NCBI GenBank assembly: GCA_025765615.1
Contig: JAIVFJ010000012.1
Location: forward strand, 186,001-250,000
From: Zopfochytrium polystomum
Taxonomy: Eukaryota > Chytridiomycota > Chytridiomycetes > Chytridiales > Chytridiaceae
Reading direction: 5' to 3'
DNA: 64,000 nt
How positions within the stretch are numbered: position 1 is the first letter of the stretch; every line of letters starts with the position of its first letter. The notes under the pieces were generated by a model. That model saw only the letters and a program-made list of their open reading frames with translations. It was not told the DNA's origin and searched no databases. Shown one piece after another: positions 1-12,235 of the stretch. The translations under genes were made by a program, and so were the position numbers.

Positions 1-874
1 ACGATATCACCGGAAGAGGAAAAAGGCAACAAGACGAAGGAAAAAGCACTGACGCGAAGTAAGTTAGCGAAGAAAGGGCTTACACTGATTCAAAAGGCTA
101 AGCAAGAACGATTCAAAAGTCCTATTCCGAAAAGGTGAAGGCGCAACGGCGATGGAAGAGTAGGTGAACCGGAGAAGGAGACCCGATCTTGAGGACTAAT
201 GAATACGGAAGTGATTGGGAGACTGCAAGTGTAAAACAAACCTTCGCCAAGCGGCAGTCCACTAACGGATTGAGAAAAAAAGGAGTGAAACGAAAACTAA
301 AATGATATGCCGTTTGGCTAGGATTCGTACGTCTAAAGGAAAGAACGAGCAGATTAGAGGTCGGGTCGGTTTGTGGGGCAAGGATCTGATGCTCTTTTGC
401 CTCGTAACGGCCATGCAGGTGGAAATGGCAGGGTTTGACCGAAGATCTGAGGACTGCCCCCCCTGTAGTTGCAAGAACTGCCAATCAGGGCTTGCCAATC
501 CAAGCCCGTGGGCAACCACCGCAACACGACAAAGAGTGCACGAGAGGAAGGCCACCTCTAGATCTCGATGGGAGTTGGACGAACGTACCAGGTCTAGCTG
601 GCCGGGCCGGGCGGTGCGAGGTGTGGTGCGGCTGAGGACAGGAGACAAGAATTGGGGGTGCAAGGAAAGAGAAGGAAAAGTTTCAAAGATCCAGCTGATT
701 GATGTCAGGCGGCTTGAAAACTATTAAGTGGATGGGTTGGGGATCGTGAGCGCTTGATGGAACTGTTCCAAGGACCAGAGTGGAGCTGCCTAATTGCGAT
801 GAGGGGTAGGAGTTGTGAATTGGACCAATACAAAAATAGATAGTGTTCTGTCGGTTGTTATAGCAGATTTCAGT
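1..874. other. no recognisable gene; upstream region of the RasGEF gene
   Basis: Open frames up to about 140 codons exist on both strands, for example 302-727 on the plus strand, but none gives a recognisable domain or fits with splice sites into a neighbouring gene. The stretch probably holds the promoter and 5' untranslated region of the RasGEF gene and the edge of a gene lying outside the window. I see no RNA gene here. Confidence 0.4.
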
Positions 875-3800
875 ATGGAAGGTTTGGAACAGGGCAATGC
901 TCGCCGCGTCGCACGCCGCAACATCAGGCTCCTGGAAGGTATTCCCGACCTTCCCATCTTTTCTCCGCCACTAGAACCTCCAATCCTCGCGCTGCGACTG
1001 GCCACTTCGTGCCTTGGTGTCAGATGCCCGCGTCGGTCTCACCGAACAAACTGCGTAATGAAAAACCATACAGGAAGCTTACATAATGTATATACGAAAC
1101 CTTGCCGGAATGATCGACATCTTGCGAACAGTCGTCGATCTTGGCTCCGCAGAAAGTCGTAAGATTTGCGTAGACGGCCTTAACGAGATCATTCCACTGT
1201 GCCGTATGTGCCTCAATCGCCTCGAAGACATTTTAAAGATCAGCGCGGAATCTAATGGATTCCTCGCTTCTGCTTCTCATTTCAGTGAAGGATTCCCAGA
1301 AGGTACGTTGTCTGACAAATTGACACATTAGCTTGTTTCACGAAAGCTGCTCCGATTAACATATCGAAGGTGTTCCACAACAACCTAGCTCTGCTGAACG
1401 AAAATTTGCCGATCGCAGGAATGGTTCTGCAGTGGCGAGCGGTATCCCAGAATCAGCCCTTAACACCATAGTGGTGTCGCCCCTTCCACCAAGCCCATTC
1501 GAGAAACGAGATGCAAGCTCGCCGAATCGATCCCCATCGTCCACACTCCTTCTTCCAAACCACATCAGCCTTGGGACAGGGCCATTCCTCAGAGCAGAGC
1601 TTGCCCCGCCGCAGCCTTTATTGTCGCAGACCGCCTCCCTCGCGTTGCGCCCAAGCGTCGCGTCGCGTTCCTCCTCTGCGCCGCCGTCGCCGTCCCTTAC
1701 TCCAGGAAAGGTCTTCGGACAGAGCACCGCGCAATTCGCTCCACCACCCGCTCCCCCACCCCCGCCTCTTCTGGTTGACCTTTCCGGGTAATATAATCTG
1801 TGCTCATTCCTATTAAACTGAAAAGATCTCAACGACTCCTTCAGACTTTCGCGGCATAAATCGTTAGCACCGCCCAAAGTGCCCGTATCACCTTTACACA
1901 CAACGTTTACCGAACTCAACGAGCAGCTGCTGGAAAAGGAAAGAGAGGCTTTAGAACCAACCAAAGAATCAGTAGAGTTGATTTTACCGGCTGGTGACAC
2001 ATTGATACCTGCGTTTCGAGACGGACAATCCCCGCCAGCAAGAAATGCGCCGGTGTCAACCTCGTTGAGCTTAGCTTCACGAAGCCAGGAGGCGGCGAAT
2101 GCCGTAAGAACGAAGATCGCTCGCGTATTGAACCAAATGCAGTTATGCAGTACAGCAGCAAACTTGCATTCATTCAGACCCATTGCAGTAGCGTTCCAAC
2201 TGTGTCTCATCGAGCATAAACTCCTTCGGCGAATCCATCCGCCAGACATGCTTACGCATGCTCCTCCTCACCGCCCGAATGCCGCAGTTCAAGCCACAAC
2301 GGACTTTTTCAACTATTTTACCCGAACCGTCGAATGTTCTATCCTTGAATCAGCAACCCCAGGAGACCGAAGCAAAGTTATTTTGCGATGGATTAAAGTT
2401 GCCAATCACTTGCGAGGCTTTCATAACTACCAAACACTGAAGGCAGTCGTCTGCGCGCTCAATACGCCTCCAATCTCTAGACTGAAAAGGACATGGCCTA
2501 TTGTAAAGCGGAAACCAGAGTGGAACGAACTTGCAGAGCATCGCACCCTTTTGTCGGAGCAGAGTAACTATTATGCTTACAGAGAACACATCAAGGAGCA
2601 CCAGACTCGACCCATGATTCCTTTTCTGGGAGTGCTTATTCACGATCTAACTTATTTGTCAACTATCGCGAAACGGGACGGAGTTGATCCCTCAACCGAT
2701 CGGCACGTACAGGAAATTCTGAAGCATCTGCGGTACTGCTCGTCTGGACCACGATACTCTTACGAGATGCTGGCAGATGCAGACGCTGCAATGCAAACAT
2801 CAAAGAAAAGCCTTCCGTTCCGGAAAAGGCTCGGTGGTGGATTAAGCGAACAAGGCGTCGAAGAATTAAGCTCATTGCGGGATTTGAGCGACGAGGACAT
2901 TGGAATCTTTATTGCTCACTGGCTGTTGACTCGCAAGTGGATTTCCGAGAAAGAGTTAGATGAGCTCAGTTTATTGCGTGAGCCAAAGGCACAAGCAGTC
3001 GGAGTCGGTGCACCTACTTCTACCACCTCTGCATCTTCAACTCGGACGCAGCATCAGCAGCACGTTTACCAAACAGGCGGCTCCGTGTTTGCAGCTTCTT
3101 CCAGCACGCAAGACAACTCTGACGATATCCTTGACGCACTCAGCGCCGAAATTGCAGGATCCTGCACAACGCAGAATTCGTCAAGCAGTTTCTCTGGGGT
3201 AGACTCAGATTCGTTCTTTCAGTCTGGAGGTCGAGAGACGCCGGTTCTGGCCAGTGGAAGCCCCAGCTCCGGCGTTGGACCATTGGCGCAAGGCTCGGCA
3301 GATCCTCCACCGATCGTATCGAACCCAGCACGAGTTACTGGACATGGTTTCTGGTCATCGATGACAACTTCCGTCTCTGTGTCCACGTCAACCGTTCAGC
3401 AGACCAGTAGCCGATCCATCAACCCTTTTTCGTCCAACTCCAACCCGTTTAGCTTCACCGCGTCCGCATTTTCTTCGACCTCGGCGGCTGGCCCAGCCCA
3501 CATCAAAACACCCGCGCCTGCCCACACACCGCCAGTATCCAGGAACGAAATCGGCCAAAATAGTCGAAACGGCACCAATGGAAGTGGAAACGGCGGAACC
3601 AACGCACAGCCTCTTCCTTCAGCTGCAGCTTCTTCTTCGACGCTCATGGGTGCGATCCGTGAAACTGCATTTTCGTTTGTAGGGGCGAGGGCAACTCGCG
3701 GAACGCCGGGTGGTGCGACGCCCATTTCCTCGTTTGCTGCAGCGGCAAGTGGAACGAAGCGAAACTCGGTGGGAGTAGCGGCTCTGGGAGTACGAGAGGC

Positions 3801-5421
3801 GAACGGCCCAGATATGTCTTTTGAAGCAACAACGAGAATGAGCGCCAGCACTGCACGAACCGCGGCCGTTGGACTGTCGAGTGTCACTACCGCTACTTCG
3901 CAGTCTCATACCTCAGAGTCAGAGTCATTTTCTTCTGCGGAGGATCAAAAAGATATCTACTTAGGCTCAGACGGCAGCGTAGGCGGCTCCAATGGCAGCT
4001 CACTAAATCTTCCAGATAACAGTGGCAGCAGCGGGATCGTCCCTGAACGCGTGTTGATCCCCCTGCAGTCTGGACAAACCACTGGTGGTCGCAAAAACGC
4101 TGTGAGTAAGGAGGGCGAAGAAAGCTGGAGCATGAGCAGTCTAAAGAGCGTTAGCATCGACGCCGGGCTTGATGGAAGCTCTTCGAACATCAGTGGTGTC
4201 CAGGACGTCATACTTCTTAGCGAGGGCGCCGAAGACGCCGACAAATGCCTGCCTCTCGTCAGCCAGGAAGGTGATAAAGCGGACCTAAACGACGACTCCA
4301 GCTTCTTCACTCGACCCACTGCCAGCGTCGTCTCCTATGATGCAGACGGGTCGGAAGAAAGCGGAATTCCACCTACGGAGTTGACCTCACGACTGGAAGC
4401 AGTATTGAAGGCCAAAGGAAAGACCGGGGACAAACCAAACGCAGCGTCCGCGGCGTTGGCACGACGCACCTCAAAGAAGCGGTACGCGTATCATTTCCGC
4501 TCTGGCAGCGACCCCACGTGGATCTCTGCTTTGGACGCCAGCGTTCCGCCTTCTCCATTAGGCGGAAGCAGTGGAGCAGGTGGCGGGTCCGTTCCTCGAA
4601 GAACTAGTTTCTTTGGTTTTGCCTTTGGGGCGGACAAAGCCGGGGCTCAAGCAACTGGTGCAGCGGTAAGACGGACTCCGACCTCTGCCGGCGCCAGCCC
4701 AAGAACCTCTAGCTCAAGCACCATCGCAACTGCTCCTCCGCTGGACTCGGACCAGCAGTCGGGTGTCCAGTCGATTACCCCCGGCGACGACTCCCGCGCC
4801 TCCTCTGCCGGTTCCTCGGTCTTCCGAAGAGAGTCCGCCGTGGAATCCGTCACCCCAACGTCGGCACCAGTTTCTCGAGTTGGAGCGTGGGCGCATCCAA
4901 AGGTAGTTCAAGTGCCATCCGGTCCCGCCCCGGCGCCGCCAAACCGCCTCGTTCGGGGAAACGGGCTGCCACCGCTGGAAATTGCAACAACGCCATCATT
5001 GCCTCCTCCTCCGCCTGTGGTGTCCACGAACGCTGCTGATGGATCCTCGAGTGCGACGGTGGAGCCGCTGTCACAGAGTCTCTTGGTGTATCCTATCAAG
5101 GATGACACGACCTCTGTTCAGTCCTTTGAAGCGCAACGCGAAACAAGTGGTGCAGCAAGTTTGTCACGAGGGGGCTCTTCATCGGATAGGTTGGCGCGGT
5201 TGCTTGGTCTCAAACCGGCTTCGAACTCGGGCTCAGGCGATAATCAGTCATATATTGCAACCAATGTTACTAGCGGCACCAGCTCCTCAGAGCCGTCTGC
5301 CGGAAGCAGTACCATTCCGAGATCGGCAGCATGGTCTGCCAGACCTTGCCCGTCCCCTCCTTTGCCTCATCGTACAAATCAAACAGTTGGTTGGACTTCA
5401 GAAAATAAAATCGACAACTAA
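875..5421 (+). CDS. Ras guanine-nucleotide exchange factor (RasGEF/CDC25-homology) with long disordered C-terminus
   Basis: The model joins 875-1018, 1074-1302, 1370-1787 and 1845-5421. All introns (55, 67 and 57 nt) are GT-AG, the phases agree, and the sum is an exact 1455 codons. Residues about 370 to 560 match the CDC25-homology catalytic domain: LIEHKLLRRIHPPDML, then an IKVANHLRGFHNYQTLKAVV segment, then TPPISRLKRTWPIV and IPFLGVLIHDLTYL. Such proteins load GTP onto Ras-type GTPases at membranes. The N-terminal exons carry short helices that may stand in for the REM domain, followed by a Pro-rich linker with a run of prolines near 1750. Everything after residue about 590 is Ser/Thr/Gly-rich, without a visible domain. 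The ATG at 875 was chosen because it lets the frame splice through; the exact start is uncertain. The GEF assignment is firm, the target GTPase unknown. Confidence 0.85.
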
Positions 5422-5529
5422 ACAAATTGTAACAAATCGTTTCTGCACACCCGGCTCCATTGCAATTTGCACACTCATTTCTTCTAACCTCTATCGACCA
5501 TCAAAATCCTCGTGATCCCTTGACCAAAC

Positions 5530-7988
5530 TTAATCCCAATCATCTTGAGACCCGAAGCTGGCATTCATCAACCCATCTGTCCTGACTGCACGCGGCAGCG
5601 AAGACGACGGTCCCGGCACGCCATGGGAGGATTTTCCAATGTTACCGAAAGGCGCATGCTCCGGATAGTTGGTGGGTCTCCATCCAGGCCCCGAGAATTG
5701 AGAGTGCGACGCAGCGGGATCGAAAGTTGACCGTGCTGGCGGAGCAGAGGTCGGGCGAAGGTGTGGGGGTTGGGTCGGTGGGTTTGAAATTGCCGTCGGA
5801 CCATCGGGAAACGGTCGTTGCGCCTGTGGTTGACTGGGGCCAACAGGCTGAGGAGCAGTGCTTTGATTCAGTGCCTCGTTCATGCGTGTCGCCATTTCCG
5901 CGACGCGATCTTCGTTCATTGTTAGTCGTTGCTGCAGTTCGAGAACACTCGAGTTAAGTGACCAGACGCGTTTTTTCGGTCTCCGGGACAAACCTCCAGA
6001 ATCGTCATTGTCTGGGTTAAAACGTCCATTTGCCCGACAAGGTGCTGCAAGGTTGCAATGACGTCCTCGGATGTGTTTCTTTGACCAAGACTGGCCGTGT
6101 AAGACATTCCTGCGCCACCGGCCCTCTCGTCTTCTTGCTCTAATTGAGATGCAGCTCGACTAGTCCGTCCACCTCCAACGGGAAACTATCGGGAAGGATA
6201 ACGATTAGGGCAGTCTTCAACAATCTTCAATTCATGGTTCTGACCTACCGTGTCATCCATGACCGCCGCACCGACATCGATAATCTCCGGCGCTCTGTTC
6301 TCCTTGTCGTCTTGACTTGAATGCTGAGTCCTAAAACCGATGCGCTGGCTGGTTTCGGGTTCCCGGGCCATTGACGCCGCCTTCCTCTGCATGATTACGA
6401 CGTTAGAGCGTGAGACGCGCTTCCCAGATGTCTCACTGAAATGAAGGTTCCGGATTGGACTGGTTCGCTCCGCATGGAAGTTTGGGCCGTGTGATGATTT
6501 GGGGAACTCTTCCGCGTTCCTGTCAAGGCATAACCAGTCACGAAAGTATGCATTGGTTGTTTCAACAAAAACGATCCGTTGAAGAAAATTATTGGCCGTA
6601 CTACCTTCAAAGGCAGTACCATCTGCTCCAAGCCGCGTGCCAAAGTCAAAGTTGCTCTTCCAGACAATGACCTGCGCATCACTTCCTCCAGTTGCGAAAA
6701 AGTCGCCGTCCTTCGAAAACACTCCAGCTGTGGTTGGTCCATGCTTGTGACCGTGAAGAGTGTAGAACAAGTGCCCTTCTTTGAGGTCCCATATCTTGCA
6801 CGACGGATTCAGATTGACGGTCTCGTGAGCAGCACAATCACGTAAATTTGATCTTCACACACCTTTGCGGCCCCATCGACTCCCGTTGAAATCAGCCACT
6901 CGCCGCCGAGTCCACCAAAATTGATCGAATTCGGGCCACCCCCTGTCCACGTCGCGTCGTTGTAAACTGGTGGCGAGCCACCGGTACCGACGTGCGCGTC
7001 GCCGTAATGCTGCAACAGCTTGTGCGTTCGCACGTCAAATAATTTGATGCTGCGATCCGTTGAGGCCGAGGCGATTACTGTACCGCCGGGGTGAAATGCG
7101 ACGCAGGAAATTATTCTAAAGAATGCATATTCGATTGATGCATTTTTTTAAGCAATTCTTTCTCAATTTTGAACACCTTACCCATTATGATCGACGTAGG
7201 TCTTTGCACAGGTCTTGCTCCGCAGATCCCAAAGTTTGACGGTCTTGTCGTCGCTTCCAGAAACCGCCATCCTGGCATCCGGCGAGAAGCGCGCCGTCCG
7301 AACCCAGTTAAGGTGGCCCGCCAAAGTGTACTGAAATTTGGTTCTGTGGGTCGACCATAGCTGTTGTGAAGGGAGAGGCGCTAAGCGATCTGTCGCAAGA
7401 AACCAAATACTTGCCTTTAGCGTCTTGTCGTCAGAACAAGTTAAAATAGACTCCCCGTCGCCTGAAAATCGAACAGTTCTCACGGTTGCGGTGTGCGCCT
7501 TGAAAACGGTAACATCCCCTTTCCTTGCGAATCGATCATGAAAAATAGTTTGGACGGATCCACGGAGGGTTGGGGCCGGGGCCGGGGTGGGGTCGAGCGT
7601 ATGTGCGTGTGTGTTCGTCACTATGAAAGCAACATTTCGAATCTTTGATGAACCTACACGTTGGGGGTCCACAATCGCACCGTCTTATCAAACGACGCAG
7701 ACGCCAGCAAGTGCCCCGATGGCGAAAAGTCAACACTCGTTACAGGACCCTTTATCGCAATTCGGGCAAAAACGATGATTCGGATGTCGTCAGTTTGTAC
7801 CAAAAGTTGCAACCCCCTACCTTATGCCCCACAAATCGAAAGGCCCGCAGCTGCGGCTTAAAGTTCCAGATCATGACAGAGTGGTCGAGGGAACCTGATG
7901 CGAGCTGGGTCATGGACGGCTTGAAGCAGAGATCTGTGATAACGTCCTTGTGCCCGCGGAACGAGCGATCGAGGGTGGGGTCTTGCAT
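5530..7988 (-). CDS. POC1: POC1 centriolar WD40-repeat protein
   Basis: POC1 proteins have seven WD40 repeats and a C-terminal coiled coil and sit in the centriole or basal-body wall, where they stabilise it. The start ATG (7988-7986) opens [20 protein letters not shown], as in other POC1 proteins. Later exons give [74 protein letters not shown] and [20 protein letters not shown], ending near [10 protein letters not shown], a POC1 signature. The tail contains the POC1 coiled coil ([20 protein letters not shown], then [15 protein letters not shown]) and ends in a Pro/Ser-rich segment. At least seven exons are visible; exon 1 is 7988-7821 and exon 2 starts at 7749. One intron (7414-7361) has a GC donor. 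The sixth repeat carries a Gly-rich insertion. The gene implies centrioles, and so probably a flagellated stage. Confidence 0.93.
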
Positions 7989-8159
7989 TTGGAACGGGGT
8001 ATCCTGTTCATTTTCAAAACGCGGCTGATGTCAGGGCTTGTCGTTTGTGAAAGCGCCGTAGCACGCGTCGCCATGAAGCGGTTCACGGGCAGCTGCGTTG
8101 TGACTGACCATTCTCCCCCTTCGTCGATTAGTTTTTGCATTTTCGGGGTCGGAATTTGA

Positions 8160-8515
8160 ATTTTCGATGGGCTTTGGCGAGCACTATGGAAACTCTTCGA
8201 AACTGCTGACATCGATTATAACAGCGATGAGGATGAGACTGAACGAGTTATGCTTGCACGCAACTGTTACTTCCTTGCGTCCTCTTTGCTCCAGTTAGAA
8301 CTCGCATGCACTTCGCCATACATCCTCATCCCATCTTGTGATTTTGTAGTCTGCATTGGTGTTTTCCTCGCTGCTCCAACTCCCACCAAACATCTTCAAA
8401 TTGAAATGTATTCGGCCCTGCTGTGTACGGATTCCAATCACATTGACCGCCAGGGAATACGTGCTTAGAACCCAGTCCATGGCAACTGGAGCAAGCATTC
8501 AAAAGATGTTCGTGC
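8160..8515. other. gap between POC1 and the AP-2 mu gene; no supported gene
   Basis: A minus-strand frame (8532-8326) encodes a short Cys-containing peptide (CSSCHGLGSK, later GGQCDWNPY). It overlaps the possible end of the AP-2 mu gene and has no recognised relative. It may be 3' untranslated sequence of the AP-2 gene or a short unknown gene. Promoter sequence for POC1 should lie at the left edge. Confidence 0.3.
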
Positions 8516-10504
8516 TCATCGCCTGGCTTCATTTACCACCTTTACAACGCGAAAAAAGGAAGAGAAAACACAAACGGCAGCCCAAAAACGAAGGTAAGCA
8601 GGAAGGCATTGGTGGAAATTAAAATCTGTGGACGAGGAAGAGGCACGCCTTAGTTTTTGGAACCAGCAGCAAAAGATTCGCTTTCGAAATTGAACGAACC
8701 GAATCTGGTAAGTGCCAGCCTTTGTCATATACCGGACCCACTTAACACTCTGGTAATTGCTCTTTTCGAATATTCTTCATTTGTTCATGCAGCCGTTAGA
8801 GGTTAGCAGTTCTCGGGCCAAAAAAATAGGGACAGGCCATACTTCAAATATCGAACAGATAGCCCAGACGATGCAAACATTAAGACTTGAAAGTCCATCG
8901 CAATTGGAGGTTTCGCCCACGCTTTTCTGACGTTTGTGTTCGAAAGTTCAGCTTCACCGTTCATAACGTACTCTTGCTGGCCCTGGAATCGCTGGATTCT
9001 GTGGCAAAAGAAGGCGTAAGCTATCATTGCAAACCACGCTCCACACAGAACGGAGTCCAACGTACTTCCAGATGAAGGCGTTTTCGGAGCCGACGTATTT
9101 CACTTTTCCGGCAGTTACAACTGTCTTTGTTGACGCCGTGTTCGGTGGGGTTGGAATTCGGATAACGACGTTTTGGGCGTAAAACTTGGCGTTGAAAAGT
9201 GCGCGGACTGACACGGTGTAGTCTACAAGGTTACCCGACAGCTCGTCCACGACCGCATTTACTCGGAACGGCAAGTTTATGTTGTGAGTTGTGCGGTACC
9301 TTTCAACTTCCCGTCAGGTAACTGTCGACAAAATGAAAATCGACGAAGCATTGTGCTGACCTCATCAACTCGAATTCTCCATCTGGTGGAATAAATGTGA
9401 TTGTTCGGTTCTGGTCAAAGTTCCCCAGTTTGACGCACTGATGGAACTGCACGTCGTCCAGCTCAACGGAAGAGCCGTTGTTTCGATGTGAGCGGTTTGG
9501 ATGGTCGTTCTCCAAAATCACTCGGTCGTTAAGCCCAAACTTGCATTCAGGCATGCCACTGAGATATGCTCGCATCAGAATTTGCCCAGAAACGTCAGAG
9601 CGGAGAGTGGTTCCTTGAAAGTAAAGTATGAAATCAGTCGGAGCATTTTTGCTCTGCGCAAACGGTTACCTTTGGAGCTCATCAGTAGGTTAACGGATTC
9701 GATGACATCTACGAATGCCTCGTTTTTGCGATACTTGAGGTCAGGTCTTCGCCAGGCGACGGCTCCGGTGGCTTGGATAGCTATCCGAGAGCCCTCAGCC
9801 AGCTAAAGGTATTCGGTGAGAATTTTGTCCATTGAGACTAGTTGCGAACGGGAAAGATCTGTTCTCACAATCGCTCTGTCGGATTTGACACTCTCCGTTG
9901 TGATATATAGCTTCAAGGTTTCTGCTTCTGTGTTCTGTGGGAATCCGAAATCGCAAACCTCTGCTCTCGTCTGTCAGATCCGGCTCGTTCTCCCATGTCG
10001 TGTATCACTATGAATCTTACCATCCATCAGCTCGTAGATCAGCGTAAAGTTGTTCTTTACGGCCTCTTCATCGAACTTCCCAAAGTAGCTGCGCCCAATG
10101 TCCGCTGCTTTGTACAGAAATTCGAACACAAGCGCGGCATTAGCGTTGTTCTTCGTGACGGCCACCAAATAGATGTTTTCGTGTCGGTGATGGAAGAAAG
10201 CGGTAGATCCCAGTGTCGTAATGGGGCTACGGACATCGGTGGAGGAGATGACTTGGATCCTGAATAGATCTGCGACGGATCGCCTGCGTTCAACGATAGG
10301 GAATGTCGAGGCTTAGAAATCGGTTGCGCCGCGTTACTGGCATCAGGATCCGCCAGAGCTCATTCGCGGCGCTCGATCGCCCCGATCGATGATCGAGAGA
10401 CCGATGCCCGGAGACGTCGAGTGGACTTACTTGATGTCGTTCCGGTAAAGACGCGAGATGAGGACTTCTCCCTTTACATTGAAGATGAAGAAGCCGGACA
10501 GCAT
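8516..10504 (-). CDS. APM4: AP-2 clathrin adaptor complex, mu (medium) subunit
   Basis: The mu subunit of AP-2 binds Yxx-phi endocytic signals and phosphoinositides at the plasma membrane. The ATG at 10504-10502 opens MLSGFFIFNVKGEVLISRLY, the conserved longin-like start. Further exons give AAVTKNNANAALVFEFLYK-type sequence with KNNFTLIYELMD, then the mu-homology domain: AYLSGMPECKFGLND, TFIPPDGEFELMR, FRVNAVVDE, VRIPTPPNT, KAWAKPPIAMDFQV, SSGLSVRYLK and VKWVRYMTKAGTYQIR. PPDGEFELMR and the KYIGSENA-like KYVGSENAFIWK are typical of AP-2 rather than AP-1 or AP-3 mu. About six to eight introns are present. The last codons are unclear: the frame after TYQIR runs on to about 8516, whereas relatives end within a few residues, so a final small intron or a natural extension is possible. 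The start lies 73 bp from the divergent IMPACT gene. Confidence 0.92.
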
Positions 10505-10577
10505 TCTCGCCTTCGACGGATCTGGGGCTTTTCGCTTTCTGTTGGGTGGCGCTATTATTATTGTACTTTTGATCACG

Positions 10578-11872
10578 ATGAAGCGTGCCGACAACGCTGA
10601 GGACACGGACGAACCGGCCGTCTCCCCAAAGAGGGTTCGTGCAGAGCCGTCGGCGTCGAAAGTAGCAGGTACACCGACAGAACGCTATGGTGCTTCTGCA
10701 AACTCCGACACACCCTTGAGGCATGACCCATCGTCAGTTTCGCCTCTCAGCGGTCGCCATACCAACGACATCCCCACCGCCAGGAACGCCTTCGCGGTTC
10801 TGATGCAGAATCCTCAGGCGCGCTTAAACGAGCTCGCTGCGTCGAGCCCACCTCTCGTACCAGCTACACACCCTCCTGAGGTAGTCGATCGTCAATCGCG
10901 GTTCACCTCCCACAGTGCGCGCATCACGTCCCTTGGTGAATTGGACAGAGTCACGGCGCTTCTTCATGCAACCCCTCAATTTAAAGGGGCAACTCACAAC
11001 ATTCGAGCATGGCGTTTTTTAAAGAAGCTCAAGAGTGGGAGTGCCAATACCGGACTGGCTGTGATCGAGGCCGGGGGAGACAGGTACGCGGTTGTGGAAG
11101 GGAGCGACGACGACGGAGAGCAGTGGGCTGGAGGCAAAGTCCTGCGGTTGATGCAAGAAACAGGAGCGTGCGACTGCGTCGTAGTGGTGAGTCGATGGTA
11201 TGGCGGGGTCCTACTTGGGCCAATAAGGTAAGAATTACAACAGCTGTCCGAAATCGACGCTGACGACGAGCTTTCCAAAGATTTCATCACATTGAGACGA
11301 TGGCACTGTCGGCTTTGAGGGCGGGCGGATTCGTTAGTGGAGGACCAGCCATAACATCGCGCTTTTTCGGTCAGCGCCCTCCAATCGAACAAGATAAGCC
11401 ATTATCCTCCCTACCGCCTGCTGATGCAGCCCCGTCCCGAGACTTTGCAACCACAGCACCGCCATCGGAGAACCCAGAGATGCTCCGACTGCGTCGCATC
11501 CTGCGCGCGCGCGACGCCACACTGTCGGCGTTGCGCGAAAAGCTCCGAGCTCGCTGGAGCGAAGAGGACCAGCAGCTGCGTGCCATCGAGGAGATGAAGG
11601 GTGGAGCGGCGCGGAGAAAGCCGGGCGTGAAGCGCGAGGAGAGTCTTGTGAACGGCAGCAGGGCGGACGATGGCGGGGGCCAGGTTGCGGTGCGGGACTA
11701 CACGGACGTCCGCGACGTGGGAGAGGCGGAGAGGATGGTGAGGGAGAGAGACGAGGCGGTGGAGGCCGTCAAGCGCGAGATCTTTGCGGTGCGGGAGAGG
11801 ATCGAGGAGCGGAAGGGAGAGCTGGAGGATGCCTCGTTTGAGATTGCGAGGATGGGCAGCGGCGGCACCTAA
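10578..11872 (+). CDS. IMPACT/UPF0029-domain protein with C-terminal coiled coil
   Basis: The model joins 10578-11227 and 11281-11872 (intron 53 nt, GT-AG) and gives 413 residues. Residues about 110 to 240 form the Impact-N/UPF0029 fold: KGATHNIRAWRF, DDDGEQWAGGKVLRLMQ, CVVVVSRWYGGVLLGPIR and, across the intron, FHHIETMALSALRAGGF. In Yih1/IMPACT this domain follows an RWD domain and lets the protein compete with Gcn1 for Gcn2, dampening the amino-acid starvation response. Here the first 110 residues are Ser/Pro/Ala-rich with no visible RWD domain, and the C-terminal 170 residues form a charged coiled coil, so the role may differ. ATG 10578 was preferred over an upstream in-frame ATG because the latter would overlap the divergent AP-2 mu coding start. 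Confidence 0.82.
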
Positions 11873-12235
11873 CCATGCGTGTTGGGTGTCTCGCTCAGTT
11901 TCTCTGTCGTTGTCCCTGCAAAAACCAAGAGAATTGGTGAGCCAGCGCAATGACCGGTCCGCAGCAATCCCAGCCGACACATCTCCGAGACGGGCCACCA
12001 TCGCGGCCGCCGAGCCACCATCGCCGACAATGTGATCCCCACAGTCACCACCGTTGCGGCCTGCGGTCGTATCAGAGCCCCGACATCGCAAGCACAATCA
12101 TCGATCTTCCTCCTTTCGATCTCGAGTACTGCCCACAGTCCAACTCAAAGCCTGCTGACCCAACCCCGCTCCCCCTATGCGTTACATGTACTGAACGCCT
12201 TGTTCCTTTCTTCCCCCCTATTCGACGCACTAGAA
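11873..12235. other. intergenic region between the IMPACT gene and NPRL3
   Basis: No protein of note is encoded. The stretch is C-rich on the plus strand with short CA/CC runs and should contain the 3' end of the IMPACT transcript and the NPRL3 promoter. The exact NPRL3 start is unclear, so part of this stretch could be its 5' untranslated region. Confidence 0.4.

Noticed and set aside
302..727. 141-codon plus-strand frame as a gene
   Set aside because: Composition resembles random sequence, with no domain, no splice continuity and overlapping frames on the other strand.
8326..8532. Cys-containing 68-residue minus-strand peptide as an independent zinc-binding gene
   Set aside because: No recognised family, and it overlaps the uncertain end of the AP-2 mu gene.
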